NCBI GenBank assembly: GCA_934394855.1 | Contig: CAKRRH010000001.1 | Span: 124,001-188,000, forward strand | DNA length: 64,000 nt | Direction of reading: 5' to 3' | Source: an uncultured Eubacteriales bacterium | GTDB taxonomy: Bacteria; Bacillota; Clostridia; Oscillospirales; Acutalibacteraceae | In this document: positions 42,366-51,376 of the stretch, in pieces | Position numbering within the stretch: the stretch's first letter is position 1 | Layout: each line of letters begins with the position of its first letter | Notes under the pieces: model-generated | Databases searched by the model: none | What the model saw: the letters and a program-made list of their open reading frames with translations, nothing else | Told to the model about the DNA's origin: nothing | Translations under genes and position numbers: made by a program

Positions 42366-45300
42366 TTATTCGGCGTCGATCGTCGAAACCGGCAAGGTCA
42401 TTTCTTCGAGTGCGTCAAGCAAAACTCTGACTGTGTCGAGAGATGTGAAGATCGTGACATTATTTTCAACCGCACAACGACGGATTTCATAGCCGTCGGT
42501 CAAATGGTCGGCGCTTGAAAGGTCTTTGGTGTTTACAACATATGTCACAAAGCCTTTTCTGATCGAATCCAAAATCTCTTCGCTGCCGTCTGACAATTTG
42601 AGCTTGACTCTTGTCTTGATTCCGTGTTCACGAAGGAAGTTTGCCGTGCCCTCGGTGGCTTCGATTGAAAAGCCCATGTCATAGAATCTCTTTGCAAGCG
42701 GCAAAGCCTCGTCCTTATCCTTATCGGCTACCGAAATGAACACAGTGCCGCTGTTTGCAACATTCATGCCCGACGCCTGAAGGGCTTTATAGAGCGCACG
42801 GTTAAGCTTTTTATCATATCCGATTGCTTCGCCGGTTGATTTCATTTCAGGCGACAAGGTTGCGTCAAGACCGCTGATTTTCGAGAATGAAAATGCGGGA
42901 ACCTTTACATACCAACGCTCTTTTTCTTTCGGATAGATTGAAGTAAAGCCCTGTTCTTTGAGCGATTTGCCCAAAATTACGAGCGTTGCGATGTCGGCAA
43001 GCGAATAGCCTGTTGCTTTTGAGAGGAACGGAACGGTTCTTGACGAACGCGGATTTACCTCGATTACATATACATCGTCGTTTTTGTCAACGATGAACTG
43101 AATGTTGTAAAGTCCGACGATTCCGATTCCGAGTCCCAATTTTCTTGTATATTCAAGGATCGTATCCTTTGATTTTTGCGAAAGGCTGAACGACGGATAA
43201 ACGCTGATGCTGTCGCCCGAATGGATTCCGGTGCGTTCAACGTGCTCCATGATTCCGGGAACAAAGACATCTTTTCCGTCGCAGACAGCGTCAACCTCAA
43301 CCTCTTTGCCGCTGATATATTTATCGACAAGCACCGGCTGGTCAACATCAACTTCAACAGCGGTTTTGAGATAATGGCGCAGGCTCGGCTCATCATTTAC
43401 TATCTGCATTGCTCTGCCGCCCAAAACATAGCTCGGGCGAACAAGAACAGGATAGCCGATTTGAGCGGCGGCGGCAACGCCGTCTTCAATGTTGGTGACT
43501 GCCTGACCGTTCGGCTGCGGAATTTTGAGTTCGTTCATGATTTTCTCAAACGAATCTCTGTTTTCGGCACGCTCGATTGCCTCGGTGTCTGTACCGATAA
43601 GCTTAACGCCTCGCTGCTGCAATTTTGCCGCAAGATTGATTGCGGTCTGACCGCCGAGTGAGGCAACGACGCCGAGCGGCTTTTCAAGCTCGATAATATT
43701 CATTACGTGCTCAACCGTGAGCGGCTCAAAATAGAGCTTATCGGAGCAGGTGTAGTCGGTTGAAACCGTTTCGGGATTATTGTTGATGATAATTGCTTCA
43801 AAGCCGTTTGCCTTAATCGTTTTAACGGCATGAACGGTTGAATAGTCAAACTCAACACCCTGACCGATTCTGATCGGTCCAGAACCCAAAACGATGATCT
43901 TTTTGCCGTTTGAGACGATCGATTCATTTTCCAATTCATAGCTTGAATAGAAATACGGAATGTAGCTGTCAAACTCGGAAGCGCAGGTATCAATCATTTT
44001 GTATACCGGGAACATATTGTTCGACTTGCGAAGATTATATACATCGATTTCCTTGACGCCCCAGAGTCTTGCAATGCATTTATCGGAAAAGCCGAGTCGT
44101 TTTGCTCTGTAAAGGGTCGTGAGATTGTTTTTATGCGACATGAGCTCCGGCTCAAAGTCGATTATGTTCTTGATTTTGTCAAGGAACAGCATATCGATTT
44201 TTGTGATTGCGTTGATCTGCTCGCATGAGACTCCCGAACGAAGCAGCTTTGCGATTGCAAAAATGCGGTCGTCCGTGCCGATTGCGATATATTTGAGAAG
44301 CTCGTCAACCGTGTAAAGCTCGAACTTTGCCATATAGAGATGGTCAACGCCGATTTCAAGCGAACAAATTGCTTTAAGCAGGCTTTCTTCGATCGTTCTG
44401 CCGACGCTCATGACCTCGCCCGTTGCTTTCATCTGCGTTGACAGCTTGTTTTCTGCGTCCGCAAATTTATCAAACGGGAATCGTGCGATTTTTGTGACAA
44501 CATAGTCAAGCGTCGGTTCAAATGACGCAGGCGTATTTGCGATTTGGATTTCGTCAAGCGTCATTCCAACCGCAATTTTTGCGGAAACTCTTGCAATCGG
44601 GTAGCCGCTCGCTTTTGACGCAAGCGCCGACGAACGGGATACTCTCGGATTGACCTCGATTACATAATATTGGAACGACAGCGGGTCAAGCGCAAACTGA
44701 ACATTGCATCCGCCCTCGATTTTAAGCTCACGGATAATGCGAAGCGCACTGTCACGGAGCATTTGATATTCTTTATTTGTGAGCGTTTGGCTTGGCGCTA
44801 CAACGATCGAGTCGCCTGTGTGGATTCCGACCGGATCAAGGTTTTCCATGTTGCAAATGGTGATTGCGGTGTCGTTTTTATCACGCATAACCTCATATTC
44901 CACTTCACGGTAGCCTTTAATGCTCTTTTCAACAAGAACCTGATGAACGGGAGATAATTTCAATGCATTTTTCATTATCTCACGAAGCTCCTGCTCGTTG
45001 TCAGCAAAACCGCCGCCTGTGCCGCCGAGGGTGAACGCAGGACGAAGAACGACAGGATAGCCGATTTCTTCGGCGGCTGCGATTGATTCTTCGATTGAAT
45101 GGGCAATGATTGAGGGCAAAACAGGCTCGCCGAGCGACTCGCAAAGCTCCTTGAACAGCTCACGGTCCTCTGCGCGCTCAATGCTCTCGCTTCTTGTGCC
45201 GAGCAGCTCAACACCGCATTCTTTAAGCACGCCGTCTTTTTCAAGTTCAAGCGCCAAATTAAGTCCTGTTTGTCCGCCGATTCCGGGAATCAACGCCTGC

Positions 45301-45548
45301 GGGCGTTCATAGCGCAAAATTCGAGCCAAAAACTCTTTGTTGAGCGGCTCCATATATACTTTATCCGCAATTGCGGTGTCGGTCATGATCGTAGCAGGGT
45401 TTGAGTTTGCAAGAATTACCTTGTAGCCCTCTTCCCTGAGTGCCAAACACGCCTGTGTGCCCGCATAGTCAAATTCTGCGGCTTGTCCGATGACGATAGG
45501 ACCTGAACCTATCACCAATACCTTTTTAATGTCAGTTCTTTTTGGCAT
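42366..45548 (-). CDS. carB: carbamoyl-phosphate synthase large subunit
   Basis: Makes carbamoyl phosphate from bicarbonate, ammonia and two ATP. The 1060 residues show the two homologous halves, each opening with a SGPI-type motif (LVIGSGPIVIGQAAEFDY and VLGSGPIRIGQGVEFDY) and an ATP-grasp core, plus a C-terminal MGS-like allosteric domain (ATEGTANFLREHGIKT). Overlaps carA by 17 bp, giving translational coupling. Confidence 0.98.
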   Translation of the reverse strand: MPKRTDIKKVLVIGSGPIVIGQAAEFDYAGTQACLALREEGYKVILANSNPATIMTDTAIADKVYMEPLNKEFLARILRYERPQALIPGIGGQTGLNLALELEKDGVLKECGVELLGTRSESIERAEDRELFKELCESLGEPVLPSIIAHSIEESIAAAEEIGYPVVLRPAFTLGGTGGGFADNEQELREIMKNALKLSPVHQVLVEKSIKGYREVEYEVMRDKNDTAITICNMENLDPVGIHTGDSIVVAPSQTLTNKEYQMLRDSALRIIRELKIEGGCNVQFALDPLSFQYYVIEVNPRVSRSSALASKASGYPIARVSAKIAVGMTLDEIQIANTPASFEPTLDYVVTKIARFPFDKFADAENKLSTQMKATGEVMSVGRTIEESLLKAICSLEIGVDHLYMAKFELYTVDELLKYIAIGTDDRIFAIAKLLRSGVSCEQINAITKIDMLFLDKIKNIIDFEPELMSHKNNLTTLYRAKRLGFSDKCIARLWGVKEIDVYNLRKSNNMFPVYKMIDTCASEFDSYIPYFYSSYELENESIVSNGKKIIVLGSGPIRIGQGVEFDYSTVHAVKTIKANGFEAIIINNNPETVSTDYTCSDKLYFEPLTVEHVMNIIELEKPLGVVASLGGQTAINLAAKLQQRGVKLIGTDTEAIERAENRDSFEKIMNELKIPQPNGQAVTNIEDGVAAAAQIGYPVLVRPSYVLGGRAMQIVNDEPSLRHYLKTAVEVDVDQPVLVDKYISGKEVEVDAVCDGKDVFVPGIMEHVERTGIHSGDSISVYPSFSLSQKSKDTILEYTRKLGLGIGIVGLYNIQFIVDKNDDVYVIEVNPRSSRTVPFLSKATGYSLADIATLVILGKSLKEQGFTSIYPKEKERWYVKVPAFSFSKISGLDATLSPEMKSTGEAIGYDKKLNRALYKALQASGMNVANSGTVFISVADKDKDEALPLAKRFYDMGFSIEATEGTANFLREHGIKTRVKLKLSDGSEEILDSIRKGFVTYVVNTKDLSSADHLTDGYEIRRCAVENNVTIFTSLDTVRVLLDALEEMTLPVSTIDAE

Positions 45549-46653
45549 TGTTCATTTCTCCTTCCATCATCTGTGTGAATATATCAAATAAATATGAGCT
45601 GTCCTGAGGGCCCGGTGCGCTTTCGGGGTGATATTGAACGCTGAATATCTTTTTATCAACATTTCTTACGCCCTCGACCGTGTTATCAAGTAGGTTTATG
45701 TGAGTAATCTCAAGCCCTGTTCCTTTTACCGAATCGCTGTCAACGGCATAGGAATGGTTTTGGCTTGTTATCTCGATTTTGTCGGTCAGCAGGTTTTTTA
45801 CAGGGTGGTTTCCACCTCTGTGACCGAATTTCAGTTTATATGTTTTTGCGCCGAACGCAAGACTGATTATCTGATGTCCGAGGCAAATTCCGAATATCGG
45901 CAATTTTCCGATCAGGCTCTTGATCGTTTCGATCGTTACCTTGACATCTTCCGGGTCACCGGGTCCGTTTGAGATGAATACGCCGTCGGGATTATGGCTC
46001 AAAATCTCCTCGGCAGAGGTGTTATATGGCACGATCGTGACATCACAGCCTCGTTTTGCAAGCGAGCGGACAATGTTGAGTTTGATTCCGCAGTCGATTG
46101 CAACGACATTATATTTTTTTCTGATTTCCGACTTTTTGACCCACGGTTTTTTGCAGCATACTTTTGACACTGCGTCACGCTTAACAGGATTTTGCGATAT
46201 TTGTTTAACCGCCTTATCGGTCGGATAGTCGGAGTTGCAAATGCAAATCGGCCGGCTGCCCTCATCTCTGATCGAGCGAGCGATTTTTCGTGTATCCACA
46301 CCGAATATTCCCGGTATTTCATATTGCTCCAAAATCTCGGCAAGAGTGAATGTGCAGCGGAAATTGCTCGGCTCGTCGTTATAATCACGAACGATCAGCG
46401 CACCGATCGTCGGTGTTTTGGTTTCAAAATCGTCGTCCGCAATTCCGTAGTTGCCGATTATCGGATAGGTCATCGTTACCGCCTGATATGTATATGACGG
46501 GTCGGACACGATCTCCTGATAGCCTACCATTGAGGTGTTAAATACAATCTCGCATACATGAGGAGTGTCAACATTACCGCCAAATCCATAGCCGTAATAT
46601 TCCGTGCCGTCCTCAAACACTATTTTTCTGTCGAAATCTTTGATGAATTCCAT
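45532..46653 (-). CDS. carA: carbamoyl-phosphate synthase small subunit
   Basis: Glutamine amidotransferase subunit supplying ammonia to CarB. The 373 residues contain the class I GATase nucleophile in GICLGHQI and the His-Glu pair in QYHPESAPG near the C-terminus. The ATG at 46651-46653 follows GGGAGGACAGT; it overlaps the pyrC end by 34 bp. The open frame farther upstream lies within pyrC. Confidence 0.97.
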   Translation of the reverse strand: MEFIKDFDRKIVFEDGTEYYGYGFGGNVDTPHVCEIVFNTSMVGYQEIVSDPSYTYQAVTMTYPIIGNYGIADDDFETKTPTIGALIVRDYNDEPSNFRCTFTLAEILEQYEIPGIFGVDTRKIARSIRDEGSRPICICNSDYPTDKAVKQISQNPVKRDAVSKVCCKKPWVKKSEIRKKYNVVAIDCGIKLNIVRSLAKRGCDVTIVPYNTSAEEILSHNPDGVFISNGPGDPEDVKVTIETIKSLIGKLPIFGICLGHQIISLAFGAKTYKLKFGHRGGNHPVKNLLTDKIEITSQNHSYAVDSDSVKGTGLEITHINLLDNTVEGVRNVDKKIFSVQYHPESAPGPQDSSYLFDIFTQMMEGEMNNAKKN

Positions 46654-47906
46654 ACTGTCCTCCCGTTTATTATCGTCATCAAACATCTGCCGAATACCTT
46701 TTCGCCCTCAAACGGCGTTGCTTTTCCCTTTGAGAAAAACTCGGCAGGATTTATTTTATATTCATTTTCAATGTCAAAAACCGCAAGCGTTGCAGGCTCG
46801 CCCTCATTTATGTCGCAGCCGATGTTAAATCGCTTCATGGGGTTTGTGTGCATAAGCTCGACTAACCGCTCAAGGGTTATGACGCCCGGTTTTACAAGAT
46901 GTGTATACATCAGCGCGAACGCAGTTTCAAGCCCGACGATTCCAAATGCGCTCTTTTCGAGCCCCTTTGACTTTTCTTCCGTTGAGTGTGGCGCATGGTC
47001 GGTTGCAATCATGTCGATCGTGCCGTCCTTAATGCCCTCGATCAATGCCGCAAGGTCTTGTCTTGACCTCAGCGGCGGATTCATTTTGAATCTGCCCTCT
47101 TCTTTTAAGTCCTCATCACAAAGTATTAAATAATGAGGTCCTGTTTCGCAGGTTATGTTTACTCCGTCACGCTTTGCCTGTCTTATCAGCTCAACGCTTT
47201 CTTTTGTCGAGATGTGACATACATGATATTTACAACCCGTTTGTTTTGCAAGCTCAATATCTCGTCTTATCTGCTCATATTCGCTTGCCGAACAAATTCC
47301 ACGGTGTCCGTGAGCCTTTGCATACTCGCCATCGTGAATGTATCCGCCGTGCAGCAGCTCATTCACTTCGCAATGCGCCGCAATGATTTTGTCATGCGCC
47401 TTTGCTTTCATCATTGCGCTTTTCATCATCTCAGCGCTCTGAACGCCCTTGCCGTCATCGGAAAACGCAACCACATTTTTTGCTAAATCGTCGATTTCCG
47501 ATAACCGCTCCCCCGCTTCATTCACCGTCAGTGCGCCATATGGGTGAACATTGACGACCGCCGATTGCTCGATCAGGTCGGTTTCGGCTTTCAGGTGCTC
47601 GACGCTGTCAGGCACGGGATTGAGGTTAGGCATTGCGCATATATCCGAATAGCCGCCCGCCGCTGCCGCTTTTGTGCCGCTGTTCATGTCTTCCTTATAA
47701 AAAAAACCGGGAACTCTAAGATGAACATGAACATCAATAAGTCCCGGCAAAATTAAACAATTATGCAAATTATAAACGGCGGTATCATCAGAAACATCGG
47801 TAATGTTCGGGGAAATGCAAGCAATAACACCATTCTGTATAAATATATCATTTTTTATGAACTTATCTTTCACAAAAACATATCCGCCGGACAGAATGTA
47901 ATTCAA
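46620..47906 (-). CDS. pyrC: dihydroorotase
   Basis: Zinc amidohydrolase, step 3 of UMP synthesis. The 428 residues carry the metal-binding DVHVHLRVPG near 58, the later histidines in HCEVNE and CHISTKES, and ATDHAPHS near 300: a class I dihydroorotase. TTG start at 47904-47906 is supported by GGGAGG eight bases upstream. First gene of the operon, with its promoter about 30 bp away. Confidence 0.96.
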   Translation of the reverse strand: MNYILSGGYVFVKDKFIKNDIFIQNGVIACISPNITDVSDDTAVYNLHNCLILPGLIDVHVHLRVPGFFYKEDMNSGTKAAAAGGYSDICAMPNLNPVPDSVEHLKAETDLIEQSAVVNVHPYGALTVNEAGERLSEIDDLAKNVVAFSDDGKGVQSAEMMKSAMMKAKAHDKIIAAHCEVNELLHGGYIHDGEYAKAHGHRGICSASEYEQIRRDIELAKQTGCKYHVCHISTKESVELIRQAKRDGVNITCETGPHYLILCDEDLKEEGRFKMNPPLRSRQDLAALIEGIKDGTIDMIATDHAPHSTEEKSKGLEKSAFGIVGLETAFALMYTHLVKPGVITLERLVELMHTNPMKRFNIGCDINEGEPATLAVFDIENEYKINPAEFFSKGKATPFEGEKVFGRCLMTIINGRTVWNSSKISTEK

Positions 47907-47935
47907 CTAAATTGCCTCCCAACTCGATTTTTCTT

Positions 47936-47964
47936 ATTGTACCACAATCGCCTTGTATTGTCAA
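47936..47964 (-). promoter_or_regulatory. promoter of the pyrimidine operon
   Basis: TTGACA (47959-47964), 17 bp, TACAAT (47936-47941). The predicted leader is about 25 nt, so there is no room for a PyrR-type attenuator. Confidence 0.85.
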
Positions 47965-48061
47965 CACTAAAACAAATATTATTTTCAACAAATTATTCTG
48001 TCGCTCACCTAACATTTTTTTATATACACACCAAAACGGCATTTGGAGATTATATCAAAAA

Positions 48062-48098
48062 ATGAATATCTATGCATAAAGAATACATAGATATTCAT
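48062..48098 (-). terminator. terminator after the SGNH hydrolase gene
   Basis: A perfect 13-bp stem, ATGAATATCTATG with CATAGATATTCAT, loop 11 nt; on the minus strand it is followed by TTTTTTGATAT. Confidence 0.8.
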
Positions 48099-48124
48099 AT
48101 CAAAACCATGTTTTCATTGATAAA

Positions 48125-49147
48125 TCAAAGGTATTTTTCGATTTTCGCTGAATAATTCTTAAATATTTCGGTGCTGCCCTCAATTCCGGGATGTGTGAAG
48201 TCGGCGGTGAGCCCGACAAGCGACGAAAGCAGGCTGTTACCCGGAACATATATCGTATTTTTCAGTCCGAGTTCCGATAACGCTTCGTTCAGCGCCTTTC
48301 TCATTTTTTTGGTTTTGCTCTCATCGCCGTTTTCGTACTCCTCACGGCAATAGAACATATCAACGCAAAATATCGGAATGTCATAATGAGCCGTGGCTGC
48401 AACATTTACAAAATTTTTGACGCGGGATTTATATTCGTCAATGGAAAAACCGTACATATTGCCGCCCATTTCAAGGCTGATGAACGAATAGCCCGAAAGC
48501 GATGCAATATATTCCGCCATTTCCGGCTCACAATGAGCCGAACCCGAATAGCCGAGGTTGTTGTAATCCATGTTGAATTTCTCCGCAATGCGATATGCAA
48601 AGCAATCGGAGGTTTTAAGCGCCAAAGCGCCGTTGGTGATCGACGAGCCGTAAAAAAGGCATTTTTTGCTCGGCATTTCATAATCATGCGGCACACGAAT
48701 ATCACCCGATATGTCATGAAAACGGGCGCTTGCCGATTCCATCACAACACGAACAACCTTCGGCGAAAACGGATAACCCTGTTCTTTGCTCATCTTCTCC
48801 AAAAGTGCCATTGTCTGCTTATTGGGCTTGTGAATCACGCATTTGGTTTTATCTTTGTTAAAATATCTTTCGCAGTCCGCCCAACCTGCCGGAATATTTC
48901 CGAAATAGACCGAAAAATGCGACATAATCGGGTCGCCCTCGCACAATTTCGGCTTTGAAAGGGTGATTTTGACTTCATCGGAAAGCATCACAAACCGAAT
49001 TTCAACGCCTGTCGAATAGCGGTTTGTTTTCTTTGCAACATCATTCAAATTATGCTCGACCGACAGCGGAGCACGGCAAAAATATATTCCGTCCTCGCAC
49101 TCGTCAAACTCATATACATTATGAAACAATGCGTTTTTATAAATCAT
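48125..49147 (-). CDS. SGNH/GDSL hydrolase family protein
   Basis: A 340-residue protein with an N-terminal beta-sandwich-like domain (1-165) and a C-terminal SGNH hydrolase. Catalytic blocks are visible as FYGSSITNG (Ser, near 173), NLGYSGSAH (Gly), EMGGN (Asn) and DFTHPG (Asp-His, near 315). The architecture resembles carbohydrate-esterase-like members; substrate unknown, no signal peptide. The ATG at 49145-49147 has GGAGG with 7 bp spacing and overlaps the end of the YczE-like gene by 4 bp. Confidence 0.85.
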   Translation of the reverse strand: MIYKNALFHNVYEFDECEDGIYFCRAPLSVEHNLNDVAKKTNRYSTGVEIRFVMLSDEVKITLSKPKLCEGDPIMSHFSVYFGNIPAGWADCERYFNKDKTKCVIHKPNKQTMALLEKMSKEQGYPFSPKVVRVVMESASARFHDISGDIRVPHDYEMPSKKCLFYGSSITNGALALKTSDCFAYRIAEKFNMDYNNLGYSGSAHCEPEMAEYIASLSGYSFISLEMGGNMYGFSIDEYKSRVKNFVNVAATAHYDIPIFCVDMFYCREEYENGDESKTKKMRKALNEALSELGLKNTIYVPGNSLLSSLVGLTADFTHPGIEGSTEIFKNYSAKIEKYL

Positions 49148-49818
49148 AATCTCGCCTCCGAGCATTTTGATTCCAATATTTTATTTATCGGTTTGCTCAA
49201 CATTTTCACAAAGAATTTTACAACAACGCCTGTTAAAAGCGCGGTGATAACAGTGCCCTCACGGGTGCCGACAATTTTGCCGTTGAAGAATATCATCGAT
49301 ATGACAACAGCCGCCGCAACACAAAATACATCAAACGCAATTTTCACATTGCCGAAATTCATTTTGGCAACATCCGAAACGGCTTTGACAAACGCTTCTC
49401 CCGAATTCATTATCACATTTGCAATTACCGCTAAAGATATGCCGAACGCTAAAACCGTGATTCCGCAAAGCACAAGAACAAGCCTTGTCGCATAGTGATT
49501 TATCGGGATAATTGACACGCACCACATTCCGAAATCGGTGAACCAACCAAAGAGAAATGAAAGCGGAATTTGCAAAAACTGAATTGGTTTAAAATCCTTT
49601 CTCCACACCAAAACCTGACCCAAAATCAAAAGGCAGTTCCAAATTATCAGCCAGTTTCCAAGAGACAGAAAAGTAAATTTTTCGCTCATTACATTTGCAA
49701 TCGACGAAATCGGCGACACACCGAGCTCGGCGTGCTTTGTAAGCGCAACGCCCATTGCCGAGAAAAACAGGCTGATGATGAACAATATGTAGCGTTTGGC
49801 AATCTCTTTTTTACTCAA
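49144..49818 (-). CDS. YczE/YitT-like membrane protein
   Basis: A 224-residue protein with about five transmembrane segments. The N-terminal run RYILFIISLFFSAMGVALTKHAELGVSPISS is characteristic of the YczE/YyaS/DUF6198 family. Function unknown. Translationally coupled to the SGNH hydrolase, which suggests a shared task, for example at the envelope. Confidence 0.8.
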   Translation of the reverse strand: MSKKEIAKRYILFIISLFFSAMGVALTKHAELGVSPISSIANVMSEKFTFLSLGNWLIIWNCLLILGQVLVWRKDFKPIQFLQIPLSFLFGWFTDFGMWCVSIIPINHYATRLVLVLCGITVLAFGISLAVIANVIMNSGEAFVKAVSDVAKMNFGNVKIAFDVFCVAAAVVISMIFFNGKIVGTREGTVITALLTGVVVKFFVKMLSKPINKILESKCSEARL

Positions 49819-49864
49819 AATATCATTTCTTTCTAATTGAAACTGTTTTTATTATATATTGCTA

Positions 49865-49894
49865 ATTATATCTCACTGTTTAACATTTTGTCAA
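49865..49894 (-). promoter_or_regulatory. promoter for the YczE/SGNH unit
   Basis: TTGACA (49889-49894), 18 bp, TATAAT (49865-49870) on the minus strand, about 45 bp before the start codon. Confidence 0.75.
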
Positions 49895-49929
49895 ATCGGT
49901 TTGAACCGCCGACAAAAATATGCACACAA

Positions 49930-49971
49930 AAAGACCGCAAGCCTTGTGTAAAACATAAGTCTGCGGTCTTT
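49930..49971 (-). terminator. terminator after trpS
   Basis: AAAGACCGCA (49930-49939) with TGCGGTCTTT (49962-49971) and additional partial pairing inside; minus strand continues TTTTTGTG. Confidence 0.85.
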
Positions 49972-49993
49972 GATGTTAATGATATTTCATCAA

Positions 49994-50992
49994 TCAGATT
50001 GTAACATTCATTGCCGATTTGATTTTTTTAAGCTGTTCGTCGCCGATTTTGTTTGCCTTTTCGGTGCCAGAAACGATTATCTCACGAACCTCGTCGCGGT
50101 GAGCGTCATAATATGCACGCCTTTCACGAATCGGCGTCAAAATCTCATTAAGCTTTGCCGAAAGCAGCTTTTTGCACGCAACACAGCCGATTTTAGCATT
50201 TCTGCACATATCGCAAATGTTGTCATATTCATCGGCGTTAAACGCTTTATGATATTTATTTACCATACATACCTCAGGGTGACCCGGGTCTTTTACCGCA
50301 ATTCTGCTGGTGTCTGTGACAGCCGAGCGAATCTTTTTGTCAACCTCTTCCTGAGGGTCTGACAAATATATTGCATTGCCGAGGCTCTTGCCCATTTTTG
50401 CGTTGCCGTCAAGTCCCGCAAGTCGAGGTGTTTCCGAAAGCAACGCCTGAGGCACGGTGATTATCTCTTCGCCCTTGCCGTAAAGGTCGTTGAATCTGCG
50501 GGCAATTTTTCTCGCAAGCTCCATGTGAGGCAGCTGGTCGTCGCCGACAGGAACCAAGTCCGCATTGCAAAATGTGATGTCTGCGGTTTGAGAAACAGGA
50601 TAACCCAAAAATCCGTAGGTCAGGTCGTCATAGCCATATTGCTTTGCTTCGGTTTTGATCGTCGGGTTATGACGAAGCGAATTAACCGACACAAACATTG
50701 AGTAAAAAACGGTAAGCTCTGCGATCGCCGAAACATTTGACTGCTGAACGAATGTGACATTTTCGGGATCAAGTCCGACCGAAAGATTGTCGATCGCTAC
50801 CTGATAGATGCTGTCGTTGATGAGTTCGGGGTGCTCAAAATGAGTTGTGAGCGCCTGAACATCAGCCAGCAAAATGAATGTATCATATTTCGTTTGAAGC
50901 TTGACACGGTTTTGCAAGCTTCCGACAAAATGACCGAGATGAAGCTTTCCCGTTGTTCTGTCGCCTGTTAAAATACGCTTTTTGTTTTCCAT
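49994..50992 (-). CDS. trpS: tryptophanyl-tRNA synthetase
   Basis: Class I synthetase of 332 residues, the normal length. HIGH-equivalent GKLHLGHFVG near residue 17, KMSKS-equivalent AKMGKSLGNAI near 200, and the tryptophan-site segment GYPVSQTADI. A CxxC-rich stretch near the C-terminus (CDMCRNAKIGCVACK) fits the iron-sulfur-type TrpS group, an inference. It follows the 94-residue orphan gene by 15 bp; no T-box precedes the operon. Confidence 0.96.
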   Translation of the reverse strand: MENKKRILTGDRTTGKLHLGHFVGSLQNRVKLQTKYDTFILLADVQALTTHFEHPELINDSIYQVAIDNLSVGLDPENVTFVQQSNVSAIAELTVFYSMFVSVNSLRHNPTIKTEAKQYGYDDLTYGFLGYPVSQTADITFCNADLVPVGDDQLPHMELARKIARRFNDLYGKGEEIITVPQALLSETPRLAGLDGNAKMGKSLGNAIYLSDPQEEVDKKIRSAVTDTSRIAVKDPGHPEVCMVNKYHKAFNADEYDNICDMCRNAKIGCVACKKLLSAKLNEILTPIRERRAYYDAHRDEVREIIVSGTEKANKIGDEQLKKIKSAMNVTI

Positions 50993-51007
50993 TGATACCG
51001 CCCTCTT

Positions 51008-51292
51008 TTATTTCTCGCCAAGCGCTCGTTTGAGCCAAACCGAACCGATGTCCATTGCCTCATAGAGTCCGTTTTTCTCACTGCTTTTGGTAATTCGTTT
51101 TTTCTCGTCAAGCGAAGTGTCCGTCAACATGAGCTCAACCGCAACCTTTGTTGCAGTTTTAATGTCGCCCTTTTTCTCCGCACTCTTAACGGTCAGACGA
51201 ACAACATATTTATCGGACATATTTCCGTAATAAAGAACATCTTTACAGCGAACCAGCGGTATTCCTTTATATTTAAGAAACTCCTGCGCCAT
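51008..51292 (-). CDS. conserved small protein, function unknown
   Basis: A 94-residue soluble protein (MAQEFLKYKGIPLVRCKDVLYYGNMSD...) that I cannot assign. It has alternating strand-like segments (YVVRLTVKSAEKKG, TKVAVELMLTD) followed by a helix (DIGSVWLKRALGEK). ATG at 51290-51292 follows AAAGG at 9 bp; an open frame extends upstream through the promoter and is not used. Co-transcribed with trpS. Confidence 0.7.
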   Translation of the reverse strand: MAQEFLKYKGIPLVRCKDVLYYGNMSDKYVVRLTVKSAEKKGDIKTATKVAVELMLTDTSLDEKKRITKSSEKNGLYEAMDIGSVWLKRALGEK

Positions 51293-51342
51293 ATATCTCA
51301 ACCTTTCTTTAAGCATGATTTCATTCAAACTATTATTGAATA

Positions 51343-51371
51343 AGTATATCACAAATATACGACGCTGTAAA
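51343..51371 (-). promoter_or_regulatory. promoter for the orphan gene and trpS
   Basis: TTTACA (51366-51371), 17 bp, TATACT (51343-51348) on the minus strand; the leader is about 45 nt. Confidence 0.65.
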
Positions 51372-51376
51372 GTAAT

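Noticed and set aside
51293..51371. T-box leader upstream of the trpS operon
   Set aside because: The leader from the predicted start is only about 45 nt and lacks the T-box sequence and a terminator.
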